NCBI RefSeq assembly: GCF_023195915.1
Contig: NZ_JALPRP010000001.1
Location: forward strand, 930,001-994,000
DNA: 64,000 nucleotides
Reading direction: 5' to 3'
DNA from: Methanoculleus sp. 7T
GTDB lineage: Archaea; Halobacteriota; Methanomicrobia; Methanomicrobiales; Methanoculleaceae
Position 1 is the stretch's first letter; each line of letters starts with the position of its first letter. The notes below the pieces were generated by a model. That model saw only the letters and a list, made by a program, of their open reading frames with translations, was not told the DNA's origin and searched no databases. Both the position numbers and the translations under genes were made by a program. Positions 55,449 through 64,000 of this stretch are shown one piece after another.

Positions 55449-56663
55449 TCACCCGAAGATCTTCCGGGACATCTCCAGCGCCTCGATGGCAGGCATCTTC
55501 TTCCCGGTCAGGAACTCGATCGCCGCCCCGCCGCCGGTGGAGATGTGCGTGAACTCATCCTCAAGACCGAGCCGCTCGATGGCCGCTCCGGAATGCCCGC
55601 CGCCCGCCACCGAGAACTCGACGGTCGAGGCCGCCTTCAGGATCTCGAACGTCCCGACTGCGAACTGCTCCTCTTCAAAGAGCCCGGCCGGACCGTTCAC
55701 CACGACCGTCCCCGACTCGCCGATCTCCCGCGAGAGGAGGTTGATCGACTCGCTCCCGAGGTCCAGCACCTGGGCGTCCTCCGGGACGGCGTCCACCGGG
55801 TACTCCACCCGCACGCCGTCCTCGCGGACAGCGACCGAGTGCGGCATCCCGATCCGGGTCCGGTATGTCTCAAGGAGGTCTTTCGCCTTATCGACCTCGC
55901 CCAGATACCCGAGTTGCTCGATGAGTTGGGTCGAGGGCTTCCCGATATCGTAGCCTGCCGCAAGCAGGAAGACGTTCGCCACCACACCGACCACGACCAC
56001 CCGGTCGGCGGTCCCCCGCTCGAGGACGTTCTGCGCGACCGCAAGCGAGTCGTCCACCTTCGTCCCGCCGAGCACGAAGGTGACGGGGCGCGGGGCGCCG
56101 GAGAAGACCCGGGAGAGGTTCGCGACCTCCTTCTCCATCAGGAGGCCGGCCACCGACGGGAGCGCAAGCGGCAGCCCCACGATCGACGGCTGCGACCGGT
56201 GCGCCGTGCCGAAAGCGTCGTTGACGTAGGAGTCGGCCATCGACGCCAGTTTCCGCACAAGGATGGTCTTCTTCGCCTCTTCCGGTTTTAGGGTCAGGTT
56301 CTCCTCGGCGGCGAACCGGAGGTTCTCGAGCATCAGGACATCCCCGCGCTTTGCGTTCCGGATAGCCTCTCGGGCGCACCGCCCGAAGATATCGTCCACG
56401 TAGGTCACCGGGCGGCCGAGCAGCCGCTCCAGTTTCGCCGCATGCGCCTCAAGCGTCGTGTAGTCCTTCTTGCCGGGCCTGCTCTGGTGCGTGAGGACGA
56501 CGAGCTTGGTATCCTCAAGCGCCTGCACCGTCGGCAGATGCTCCCGGAACCTCTTGTCGTCGAGGATCTGGTTCGACGAGGGATCGATGGGGGAGTTGAA
56601 ATCAACCCGCAACATCACCGTTCCCGTCAACGTTCCTGCATCAGCAAGCGTACCGATATCCAC
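55449..56663 (-). CDS. pgk: Phosphoglycerate kinase
   Basis: 404 residues. MLRVDFNSPID opens the 3-phosphoglycerate side, ALEDTKLVVLTHQSRPGKKD follows, and the nucleotide side shows VTFVLGGTKVDD and FSVAGGGHSGAAI. It interconverts 1,3-bisphosphoglycerate and ADP with 3-phosphoglycerate and ATP; in a methanogen it serves mainly gluconeogenesis. A GTG start 22 bases after atpD suggests read-through from the ATP synthase operon. Confidence 0.95.
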   Translation of the reverse strand: MDIGTLADAGTLTGTVMLRVDFNSPIDPSSNQILDDKRFREHLPTVQALEDTKLVVLTHQSRPGKKDYTTLEAHAAKLERLLGRPVTYVDDIFGRCAREAIRNAKRGDVLMLENLRFAAEENLTLKPEEAKKTILVRKLASMADSYVNDAFGTAHRSQPSIVGLPLALPSVAGLLMEKEVANLSRVFSGAPRPVTFVLGGTKVDDSLAVAQNVLERGTADRVVVVGVVANVFLLAAGYDIGKPSTQLIEQLGYLGEVDKAKDLLETYRTRIGMPHSVAVREDGVRVEYPVDAVPEDAQVLDLGSESINLLSREIGESGTVVVNGPAGLFEEEQFAVGTFEILKAASTVEFSVAGGGHSGAAIERLGLEDEFTHISTGGGAAIEFLTGKKMPAIEALEMSRKIFG

Positions 56664-56684
56664 CGGGTATCACCTGTACCCTAA

Positions 56685-57311
56685 TCAGGCACTCCGTGCC
56701 TTAATCTTTTTCAGGCGGAAGAGCTCCTCGCGTTCCATCTCGTCGAGCCGCATCTTGATGAAGTCTCTGGCCTCGGTGAGCTCCGGGATCACCTTGAACT
56801 CGAGCGCGTTCACACGCCGCTTGGTGCTCTCGATCTCATCGAGCAGCCGCTTCATGGTCGTCTCGATCTCAGCCGCCTCGATGATCGCCTCGAGCAGGTC
56901 CTCAAACGCCTCGGCGGTCTCGTCGATGACGGCGGACGTCCCGAGCATCCCGTAGCCGCGGTCGAGCACGCCCTTCCGTACCGAAGACGACTGGATCTCC
57001 GGGACGACGACGCCCATGATGTTCTTGCTCTTTAAGGAGATTGCGGGGATGTCCGCCGTCGAGAAGGCGGCGGCCTTCACCCCGATCGCACCCTCGACGG
57101 TCTCCGCGAGGGCGATCATCTCCATCGCATGCGTATAACGCTCCATCAGTGCGCCGCGGCTGTCTTTCGCCTGCTGCAGCACCTTGAAGAACTCCAGGAT
57201 CAGCCCATCGCGCTTCATCTTTAAGATGTTGTAGCCGCGCTCCGAGAGTTTGATCCGTCGCTTGACGCCGATCAACTCTGAACGGGTCGGCTTGATATCT
57301 CGTAGCGCCAT
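56685..57311 (-). CDS. atpD: A-type ATP synthase subunit D
   Basis: 208 residues, an antiparallel helical hairpin that forms the central stalk. MALRDIKPTRSELIGVKRRI and VNALEFKVIPELTEARDFIKM are typical ends. ATG at 57311 has GGGGTAAG upstream; GTG at 57317 is an alternative. Confidence 0.95.
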   Translation of the reverse strand: MALRDIKPTRSELIGVKRRIKLSERGYNILKMKRDGLILEFFKVLQQAKDSRGALMERYTHAMEMIALAETVEGAIGVKAAAFSTADIPAISLKSKNIMGVVVPEIQSSSVRKGVLDRGYGMLGTSAVIDETAEAFEDLLEAIIEAAEIETTMKRLLDEIESTKRRVNALEFKVIPELTEARDFIKMRLDEMEREELFRLKKIKARSA

Positions 57312-57317
57312 GGACAC

Positions 57318-58703
57318 TTACCCCTGTGCCTTCTTCCGGTACTTCGGGTGATACTTCTGGATCAGTTCGCGGTCGATACGCACGAGCTGCTCTTCAGGCA
57401 GCGTCGCGAGGAGTTCCCAGCCGAGGTCGAGCGTCTCCTCGATCGACCGGTCCTCATACAGGCCCTGCCTGACGAACCGGTCCTCAAAGAGGTCGGCGAA
57501 CTCAAGGAACATCCTGTCACGCTCCGAGAGCGCGTCCTTGCCGACGATGGCCACAAGGCCGCGGAGGTCGTTACCTTCCGCGTATGCCGCGTAGAGCTGG
57601 TCCGAGACCTTCTTGTGGTCCTCACGGGTGTGCCCCTTCCCGATACCGAGGTTCATCAGACGGGAGAGCGAGGGCAGCACGTTGATCGGCGGGTAGATAC
57701 CCTTCCGGTGCAACTCACGGTTGACCACAATCTGGCCTTCGGTGATGTAGCCGGTCAGGTCCGGGATTGGGTGCGTGATATCGTCGCCCGGCATCGTCAG
57801 GATCGGGATCTGGGTCACCGAGCCCTTGACGCCCTTGATGATACCGGCACGCTCGTAGATGCTCGCAAGGTCCGTGTACATGTACCCGGGGTAACCGCGC
57901 CGGCCGGGCACTTCCTCACGGGCCGCGCCGATCTGACGGAGCGCCTCGCAGTAGTTGGTCATATCCGTCAGGATGACCAGCACATGGTAGCCGAGGTCGA
58001 ACGCCAGGTACTCGGCCGTGGTGAGCGCGAGACGCGGCGTGATGATCCGCTCGACTGCCGGGTCGTCTGCAAGGTTCAGGAAGACGACCGCCCGTTCAAG
58101 GGCTCCCGTCTTCTCGAAGTCGGCCATGAAGTAGTTGGCCTCTTCCCTCGTGATACCCATGGCCGCAAAGACTACGGCGAACTCTTCCGTCGAGCCGGGC
58201 ACCTTTGCCTGCCGGGCGATCTGAAGCGCCACGTCGTTGTGGGGCAGACCGGAACCCGAGAAGATCGGGAGCTTCTGACCACGGACAAGGGTGTTCGTCC
58301 CGTCGATGGTCGAGATACCCGTCTGGATGAAGTCCGCAGGGGACGCACGGGCGTAGGGGTTGATGGCCGCACCCGTGATCTCGAGCCGCTTTTCGGGCAC
58401 GATCTCCGGGCCGCCGTCGATCGGCTTGCCGCCGCCGGAGAGGATACGGCCGAGCATATCCTTCCCCACCGGCATCTTGATCGTCTCGCCGGTGAAGCGG
58501 ATTCCTGAATCCCTGCCGATACCTGCGGTGGTCTCAAAGACCTGGACGACCACGATCTCGTCGCTCGTGTCCAGCACCTGGCCGCGCTTGACCGTGCCGT
58601 CGGCAGTCACGATGTTGACAAGCTCGCTGTATCCCACCGGCTCCGTCTTCTCGACGAAGACCAGAGGGCCCGCGATCTGTGCAACCGTTCTGTACTCCTT
58701 CAT
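57318..58703 (-). CDS. atpB: A-type ATP synthase subunit B
   Basis: 461 residues, the non-catalytic nucleotide-binding-fold subunit of the A1 head. The P-loop region is altered to [10 protein letters not shown], as usual in B subunits, and [19 protein letters not shown] is conserved near the C-terminal part. The start follows the A subunit stop by two bases. Confidence 0.97.
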   Translation of the reverse strand: MKEYRTVAQIAGPLVFVEKTEPVGYSELVNIVTADGTVKRGQVLDTSDEIVVVQVFETTAGIGRDSGIRFTGETIKMPVGKDMLGRILSGGGKPIDGGPEIVPEKRLEITGAAINPYARASPADFIQTGISTIDGTNTLVRGQKLPIFSGSGLPHNDVALQIARQAKVPGSTEEFAVVFAAMGITREEANYFMADFEKTGALERAVVFLNLADDPAVERIITPRLALTTAEYLAFDLGYHVLVILTDMTNYCEALRQIGAAREEVPGRRGYPGYMYTDLASIYERAGIIKGVKGSVTQIPILTMPGDDITHPIPDLTGYITEGQIVVNRELHRKGIYPPINVLPSLSRLMNLGIGKGHTREDHKKVSDQLYAAYAEGNDLRGLVAIVGKDALSERDRMFLEFADLFEDRFVRQGLYEDRSIEETLDLGWELLATLPEEQLVRIDRELIQKYHPKYRKKAQG

Positions 58704-58705
58704 GG

Positions 58706-60460
58706 TTACGCCGTCCTCATTGCGCCAAATTCAGCTTCCATATCCTTCAGGATCTTCGCAAGCACCGGCTCGTAGTCCTTGATGAACTTGATCTGCGGAA
58801 GCTCGTTCTTGCTCTTCACGGTGACGATCTGCTGCGGGGTCGCTCCGCCCGCCTGGGCAGCACGCGCAAGGTCGGCGTAGGTCTTGATCGCCTTCATCAT
58901 GTCGTACTGCTTGGACATGGGACAGTAGGTATCCACCGCGTCGAAGGCGTTCTGCTGCAGGAAGATCTCACGGATCATCCTCGCCACCTCGATGGTGATC
59001 TGCTCCTCGTCGGGCAGAGCGTCGGAACCGACCAACTGGACAATCTCCTGGAGTTCGGCTTCCTTCTGGAGGACGCCCATCGCCCAGGCACGGAGGGGGT
59101 TCCACTCGGGGGAGACCTCACGGTCGTACCACTCGTTGAGCGAGTCCAGGTAGAGCGAGTAGGAGTTCAGCCAGTTGATGGCCGGGAAGTGCCGGCGCTG
59201 GGAGAGCTTCGCGTCCAGTGCCCAGAAGACCTTGACGATACGCAGAGTGTTCTGGGTGACCGGCTCTGAGAAGTCGCCGCCCGGAGGCGAGACCGCACCG
59301 ATGACCGAGACCGAACCGGCCGTATCGTTCACGTTCACGACACGGCCCGCCCGCTCGTAGAACTCGGAGAGGCGTGCCGCAAGGTACGCGGGGTAACCCT
59401 CTTCGCCGGGCATCTCCTCAAGACGGCTCGAGATCTCACGCATCGCTTCAGCCCACCGAGAGGTGGAGTCTGCCATCAGGGAGACATCGTAGCCCATGTC
59501 ACGGAAGTACTCGGCGATCGTGATGCCCGTATACACGGACGCCTCACGGGCCGCAACCGGCATGTTTGAGGTGTTCGCGATCAGAACCGTCCGCTCCATC
59601 AGCGGCCGGCCGGTCTTCGGGTCCTCAAGTTCCGGGAACTCAGTCAGCACCTCGGTCATCTCGTTGCCGCGCTCGCCGCAGCCGATGTAGACGACAATCT
59701 CGGCATCGGACCACTTCGCGAGCTGCTGCTGGGTGACCGTCTTGCCGCTCCCGAACGGTCCGGGGATGGCCGCCGTGCCGCCCTTGGCGATCGGGAAGAG
59801 ACCGTCCAAGATCCGCTGACCGGTGATCAGCGGGACATCCGGGTTCAGTTTCTCCTTCACGGGGCGGGGCACACGAACCGGCCAGCGCTGGAGCATCGCG
59901 ATCTCGGTGCCGTCCTCAAGGACGCAGATCGTCTCGTCCACCGTGAAACTGCCGCCCGAGATCTTCTTGATCTTGCCGCCCTTCGACCGGGGCGGGACCA
60001 TGACCTTATGGACGATGTTCGTCTCCTGGACCGTGCCGAGGATGTCCCCGGCCTTGACGACGTCGCCGGCCTTCACCGTGGGCACGAACTCCCACTTCTT
60101 CTCGTGAGAGAGGCCGGGAGCCGAGACGCCGCGCTCGATGAAGTTGCCCATCTTGTCCACGAGCACTTCGAGCGGCCTCTGGATCCCGTCGTAGATACTG
60201 GTCAGCAGACCGGGCCCGAGCTCCACTGCGAGCGACAAACCGGTGTTCGCCACCGGTTCGCCGGGCCTGATGCCGGCGGTATCTTCGTAGACCTGGATGA
60301 TGATGTTTTCACCCTGGATCTTGATGACCTCCCCCATCAGTTCCTCATTGCCGACCTTCACCACGTCGTACATGTGTGCGTCGAGACCGACAGCAGTGAC
60401 GACCGGCCCTGAAATCCGTTTCAGGACTCCCTGAGTCCTGTTTTCTTTTGCTTTTTCCAT
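58706..60460 (-). CDS. atpA: A-type ATP synthase catalytic subunit A
   Basis: 584 residues. The catalytic P-loop is [14 protein letters not shown] (about 230), preceded by the non-homologous insertion typical of A subunits, and [25 protein letters not shown] is conserved. No intein interrupts it, unlike some archaeal copies. ATG at 60460 overlaps the F stop codon (TAATG); an in-frame GTG at 60469 is less likely. Confidence 0.97.
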   Translation of the reverse strand: MEKAKENRTQGVLKRISGPVVTAVGLDAHMYDVVKVGNEELMGEVIKIQGENIIIQVYEDTAGIRPGEPVANTGLSLAVELGPGLLTSIYDGIQRPLEVLVDKMGNFIERGVSAPGLSHEKKWEFVPTVKAGDVVKAGDILGTVQETNIVHKVMVPPRSKGGKIKKISGGSFTVDETICVLEDGTEIAMLQRWPVRVPRPVKEKLNPDVPLITGQRILDGLFPIAKGGTAAIPGPFGSGKTVTQQQLAKWSDAEIVVYIGCGERGNEMTEVLTEFPELEDPKTGRPLMERTVLIANTSNMPVAAREASVYTGITIAEYFRDMGYDVSLMADSTSRWAEAMREISSRLEEMPGEEGYPAYLAARLSEFYERAGRVVNVNDTAGSVSVIGAVSPPGGDFSEPVTQNTLRIVKVFWALDAKLSQRRHFPAINWLNSYSLYLDSLNEWYDREVSPEWNPLRAWAMGVLQKEAELQEIVQLVGSDALPDEEQITIEVARMIREIFLQQNAFDAVDTYCPMSKQYDMMKAIKTYADLARAAQAGGATPQQIVTVKSKNELPQIKFIKDYEPVLAKILKDMEAEFGAMRTA

Positions 60461-60762
60461 TACTTCCACAGATCAACACCCACCGATCTCTTGATTCTCT
60501 CTCTCATCGACAAGCCGCCCTCTTCTCCGCCGATGGCGATCACCGTCGGCTTGACGGAGTTTTCGAGGGTGGTGCGAAGTCGCAGGGGGATCCGCTCCAT
60601 GTCGCTGCCCTTCAGCACGAGAATGCCGACGTCCTTGTCTTGGAGCACCTGGTTGACGTACTCGACCAGCCGCTCGTCGGTCTCGGCCGCATAGGTCTTT
60701 CTGACGCCCGCGAGCCGGAAACCGAGGATAAATTCACTGGTACCGACAACTGCTATCTCCAT
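60460..60762 (-). CDS. atpF: A-type ATP synthase subunit F
   Basis: 100 residues: [20 protein letters not shown] at the start and [11 protein letters not shown] near the end, a Rossmann-like regulatory subunit bound to the central stalk. It ends by overlap with atpA and lies two bases after atpC. Confidence 0.95.
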   Translation of the reverse strand: MEIAVVGTSEFILGFRLAGVRKTYAAETDERLVEYVNQVLQDKDVGILVLKGSDMERIPLRLRTTLENSVKPTVIAIGGEEGGLSMRERIKRSVGVDLWK

Positions 60763-60764
60763 AC

Positions 60765-61820
60765 TTACATCACCAGGTAACCCTGTAGCCGCTCACCGGG
60801 GAGGTTGGCTTCCTTGCCCCGGGCGAGGGCGCGAAGGTTCGCGACCTCGTACTTCTTCTCCTCCAGGTAGACGAGGATGGGAAGGATCGAGAACGGATAC
60901 CGCTTCGACATCCGCTCCATCTGATCCAGCTGGACCCGGGTCAGCGCAACCTCGATCTCATGGATGGCATGCTTCTCCCGAATCGCCTCCAGCGTGTTCA
61001 GGAGCGGGACCGCCCTCACCTGCCTCTTCAAGGCGTCGATGAACTCGTCCCGGTCTTCAAGCCCGGAAAGCCGCTGCAACTCCTCCACCGAGAACGAGCC
61101 GCCGGGAATCATCAGTTCCCGCACGTCCTCATGGACGTGCCCGGCCCGGAGGCGGAAGAGGTTCTGGATGTTCCGGATATCGATCTCGAGCTCGATGTAT
61201 TTCAGGAATATATCCCCGCCCTTGACGCCTCCCTTCGCGTCGGCGATGAGCCGTGCGTAGTAGCCTTTGTAGAGTTCGTTCTCCAGATGGGCGAACGATC
61301 CGGTCTCCATCGCGCGGGGGAGTTCCCGTTCAAGGATCGGGTAGAACCGCTCACCCTTGAGCGCCTCGGCAACCCGCTCCGGCGACTCTTCGGCGATAAG
61401 ACGGTCGAGAGCGACCTTATCCAGCCTGCCGGCCGGGACCAGGACCTCCTTGATCTTGCCGGACTGCATCCTCTGCATCTTTCCGCGCAGGATGGTGACG
61501 ACGTTCTGGATATCCCAGCGGCGCAGATAACTGGCGGTAAAGTGCTTCAGTTCACCGGGCACGAGTTCCAGGATGCTCTGGTACTCCTTGGCAAGGTTCC
61601 AACTCAAGGCCACCTCGACGAGGTTGATACCGGAGAAGGAGGTACCGAGTTCATCGATCTCGGACCGGTAATTGGTCTCGCCGATGAACCGGGTGATCTC
61701 AGGCAGGCTCATGTTCAGCATGCGGAGATAATCCTCGCGCGGTATCAGCAACGACTTGCGCACCCGCATGCGGGTGCAGGCGTAGATGTACGGAGCCGAT
61801 CCGCTACTTATCTCTGCCAT
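60765..61820 (-). CDS. atpC: A-type ATP synthase subunit C
   Basis: 351 residues of the funnel-shaped, helical V/A-ATPase C (d) subunit that joins the central stalk to the membrane ring. Repeats of three helical bundles are visible, with [17 protein letters not shown] and [17 protein letters not shown]. Confidence 0.93.
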   Translation of the reverse strand: MAEISSGSAPYIYACTRMRVRKSLLIPREDYLRMLNMSLPEITRFIGETNYRSEIDELGTSFSGINLVEVALSWNLAKEYQSILELVPGELKHFTASYLRRWDIQNVVTILRGKMQRMQSGKIKEVLVPAGRLDKVALDRLIAEESPERVAEALKGERFYPILERELPRAMETGSFAHLENELYKGYYARLIADAKGGVKGGDIFLKYIELEIDIRNIQNLFRLRAGHVHEDVRELMIPGGSFSVEELQRLSGLEDRDEFIDALKRQVRAVPLLNTLEAIREKHAIHEIEVALTRVQLDQMERMSKRYPFSILPILVYLEEKKYEVANLRALARGKEANLPGERLQGYLVM

Positions 61821-61832
61821 TTATGAACCTCC

Positions 61833-62411
61833 TTATGTAAACAGAATATCTGACGCATCCTTCAGGCCGGATTCCCATACTTCGTCCAGGAACGTGCTGT
61901 AGCTGTAGTCGAGCTGCAGCTCGCCGTCGGTGCTCTCAACAATGATGCCGCCGGGGATATCGACCGGCGCACCCACGGTGTAGCCCGAGAGAGTCTTCAG
62001 CCGGGAGACGATCTCCTCGACCACGGGGAGATCCCGCTCGTTTGCGTGCACGACGCCCTTCTTGATCTCCTTTGCCGCTCTCTTCAGCAGGTCCGTGAGC
62101 GCCTTCTCGTGGAACTCGGCAGGCAGATCACCGACAGCGGCGAGCGAGGTCGAATAGACCTGATCGAGGAGGGTCTTCTGGGCGTTCAAGACCTGCCGCT
62201 TGACGACAAGGTTGGCCGCAGAGACCTCTTGGTTGACGACGTGGGTGACCGTCCGGTCCGCTTCCTCTTTGGCCGACATCTTGATCTCGGCAGCACGGGC
62301 TTGTGCGTCCCGGAGGATCTCCTCGACGTCGGCCCGGGTCCCCGCCCGGATCGCCTCGACCTCCTTTCGCCCTTTCTCCCTGATCTCGTTGACGACTGCT
62401 TCGAGTCCCAT
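61833..62411 (-). CDS. atpE: A-type ATP synthase subunit E
   Basis: 192 residues. The N-terminal half is a long charged coiled coil (about 5-95), which with subunit H forms the peripheral stalk, and the C-terminal half has GGIIVESTDGELQLDYSYS. It lies 21 bases from the end of the c-ring gene. Confidence 0.94.
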   Translation of the reverse strand: MGLEAVVNEIREKGRKEVEAIRAGTRADVEEILRDAQARAAEIKMSAKEEADRTVTHVVNQEVSAANLVVKRQVLNAQKTLLDQVYSTSLAAVGDLPAEFHEKALTDLLKRAAKEIKKGVVHANERDLPVVEEIVSRLKTLSGYTVGAPVDIPGGIIVESTDGELQLDYSYSTFLDEVWESGLKDASDILFT

Positions 62412-62422
62412 GGTTCACTCCA

Positions 62423-62671
62423 TCAGAACAGAAGCAGCAGTGCAACCACAAGACCGAAGATGACGATGGTTTCAGGAATCACAGTGAAGAGCAGTGCGAG
62501 ACCGAACATATCCCTGTTCTCTGCGGTTGCACCGACTGCCGCCGCACCGATGCCCATCTCTGCGAGGCCGGTGCCGACACCGGTGAGACCTACCGCGAGG
62601 CCTGCGCCGACTGCTTTCATTCCCAACTGCGATGCCTGTGCTATCTCAAGGGTCGTACCAACATCTACCAT
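62423..62671 (-). CDS. atpK: A-type ATP synthase subunit K (c-ring proteolipid)
   Basis: 82 residues, one two-helix hairpin. The ion-binding carboxylate is the Glu in FTVIPETIVIFGL of the second helix; the first helix is Gly/Ala-rich with a second Glu in GLAEMGIG. The Glu-Thr in helix 2 resembles Na+-binding rings, but helix 1 lacks an obvious Gln ligand, so the coupling ion cannot be decided by eye. Confidence 0.94.
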   Translation of the reverse strand: MVDVGTTLEIAQASQLGMKAVGAGLAVGLTGVGTGLAEMGIGAAAVGATAENRDMFGLALLFTVIPETIVIFGLVVALLLLF

Positions 62672-62675
62672 TTCT

Positions 62676-64000
62676 TTATTCCTCCGTAAACTTAGATTTC
62701 ATTCCAAAGGGATTGTACTTCTTGCCTCCACCTTTGTAGAACTTGGTGAAGAACTCAACATAGTGAAGACGAATCGAGTGCAGACCGCCGCCGAGGAGGC
62801 CGAGTGCCGTGTTCAGCACGTGCCCCGTCAGGAGGACGAGAATGCCGACAATGATGATGATCACGCCTAGCGGGGTGATCGCTTCAAGCTGGGGCTGTAT
62901 CATCATGCCGATCGCGATGTAGTTGACCACCATCGCGATGGCGACCGAGGATAAGCCCACCGCCACGAGACGGGCGTAGGACAATACGTGACTGATGATC
63001 GTCGGAAGTTCGACAATCTCAAGCGGGTTCTCCTGTGCGATCCCGAGAACGCCTGCTACCAGAAGGATGACGCCCACCACGGCGGCAACGTTGAGCCCCA
63101 TGGCGACGACGGGAAGACCCGTCAGGTCGGGCATCATCGGGATGGCGTAGAACGCCCATATGATGAGGATGATACCCCACATGGCACCGAGCCATCCGGC
63201 GTTGGAGATTGCCGCTTTTACCGCGTGCTTTCCGTGGTAGAGCCTCCGGGCGTTGGCCATGCCGAGGATGCGCCCGAGCGTGATATGCAGAATACCGATC
63301 CAGATCGCGATGATCATGAGTTCGGCTACCTGCGGGCCGTGACCTGCCGCCGCGGCTCCTCCGATGTTGAGGTGCCGGGAGAAGATCAGTGCCGGCCAGG
63401 GGAGCGAGGCCCCGAAGATCTCACTGTAGAGCACGCCGAAGATGATGCTTGAGATACTTGCGTAACTGAGCACCTTGAGAAGCATCCTTCCTTCGTCGCC
63501 CTTCACGAACTTCCGTAAGCCGAGACTCAGCGCGAGCAGGACAGCTCCGTAACCCACGTCGCCGAGGATCATACCGAAGAAGATGGGAAACACGATGGCT
63601 ACCATCAGCGTCGGGTCGATCTCGGAGTACCGAGGCCGTGCGTAGATATCCATGAGCATCTGCGTCGGCGTGGCGAACGACGGGTTCTCATACTCCACCG
63701 GGACCTTGGCGTCGTCGTCGACTTCCAGTTCCTCGATGTAGATCTTACCGTTGGTCGCCTTGACCAGTGCTTCCTGGATCTTGTCCGCCCGGTCGTCGGG
63801 CACCCATCCTTCGGTGATGAAGGTCTCTTCCGTGGTAGCAAACCGCAACGGGGCTTCCGCCCGCTCTACGTCAGCCGTGAGTAGTTCATCGCATGCTACC
63901 AGGAAGTCGGTATGCCTCTCGCGGACCCCCGCGATCTTTTCGTTGACCGCGGCTATCTCGCCTCCGATCTTTTGGGCCTCGTCGGCGTGAACCTTCAGGC
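62676..64000 (-). CDS. atpI: A-type ATP synthase subunit I (5' end outside window)
   Basis: The frame stays open to the right edge, so the N-terminus is outside the window. About 441 residues are visible: part of the cytoplasmic coiled-coil region and about seven or eight C-terminal membrane helices with FGMILGDVGYGAVLL and SYARLVAVGLSSVAIAMVVN, the region that bears the conserved arginine of the ion channel. It is followed four bases later by atpK. Confidence 0.95.
   Translation of the reverse strand, partial: LKVHADEAQKIGGEIAAVNEKIAGVRERHTDFLVACDELLTADVERAEAPLRFATTEETFITEGWVPDDRADKIQEALVKATNGKIYIEELEVDDDAKVPVEYENPSFATPTQMLMDIYARPRYSEIDPTLMVAIVFPIFFGMILGDVGYGAVLLALSLGLRKFVKGDEGRMLLKVLSYASISSIIFGVLYSEIFGASLPWPALIFSRHLNIGGAAAAGHGPQVAELMIIAIWIGILHITLGRILGMANARRLYHGKHAVKAAISNAGWLGAMWGIILIIWAFYAIPMMPDLTGLPVVAMGLNVAAVVGVILLVAGVLGIAQENPLEIVELPTIISHVLSYARLVAVGLSSVAIAMVVNYIAIGMMIQPQLEAITPLGVIIIIVGILVLLTGHVLNTALGLLGGGLHSIRLHYVEFFTKFYKGGGKKYNPFGMKSKFTEE

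Overview
The window is about 60% GC and reads as the chromosome of a methanogenic archaeon of the order Methanomicrobiales, most likely Methanoculleus or a close relative (genus inferred from gene content and protein style, not from a search). The evidence is a split archaeal RNA polymerase operon (H, B'', B', A', A''), L30e and archaeal NusA downstream of it, an A-type ATP synthase operon (I-K-E-C-F-A-B-D), an F420-type beta subunit, archaeal CCA-adding enzyme and ThpR, class III ribonucleotide reductase with inteins, and archaeal TATA boxes before tRNA genes.

Layout. 1-16.8 kb: a cut-off radical SAM/SPASM enzyme, a glycine-zipper protein, a zinc-ribbon peptide, a REC-PAS histidine kinase, a flavin reductase, a DUF475 membrane protein, a CBS protein, four tandem PEBP genes with a phosphoribosyltransferase, RNase HI, TrmO, an Mrp/Nbp35 ATPase, glutamine synthetase, and divergently a four-gene split glutamate synthase ending in an F420-binding subunit. 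16.8-23.9 kb: an accessory region with a Fic remnant, an arsC pseudogene, a leftward metalloid-type operon (FtrB disulfide reductase, two permeases, two CxxC thioredoxins, two DGC zinc proteins, small Cys-rich proteins) facing an ArsR regulator, then transposon debris. 23.9-28.6 kb: a large repeat-rich secreted protein and a small membrane protein. 28.7-37.3 kb: cca-thpR, a glutaredoxin-NrdD pair in which NrdD carries two inteins, and a DUF1786 protein. 37.3-39.8 kb: repeated intergenic elements and a secreted Thr/Pro-rich protein. 39.8-48.1 kb: the RNA polymerase operon with tRNA-Lys. 48.3-52.3 kb: PsiE, a response regulator with a roadblock partner, MinD with a small membrane protein, tRNA-Pro and a DUF89 protein. 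52.3-55.4 kb: an AT-rich island with a Dam-type methyltransferase and a putative restriction nuclease, bordered by direct repeats. 55.4-64 kb: pgk and the ATP synthase operon, running off the right edge.

How the genes fit together. glnA and the F420-type glutamate synthase form a divergent nitrogen-assimilation module with an NrpR-like site. The 17.2-22.2 kb operon looks like a metalloid or organometalloid detoxification system: ArsR with a CVC metal site, three copies of a TTTCA-N8-TGAAA operator, efflux permeases, and a ferredoxin-to-FtrB-to-thioredoxin electron route; its arsenate reductase is broken. NrdH-like glutaredoxin and NrdD overlap by four bases, so they are probably made together as reductant and reductase. 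The most notable oddities are the twin inteins of NrdD and its lack of a recognisable glycyl-radical tail, the permease/thioredoxin/DGC/FtrB cassette with its repeated operators, and the repeat-flanked restriction-modification island.
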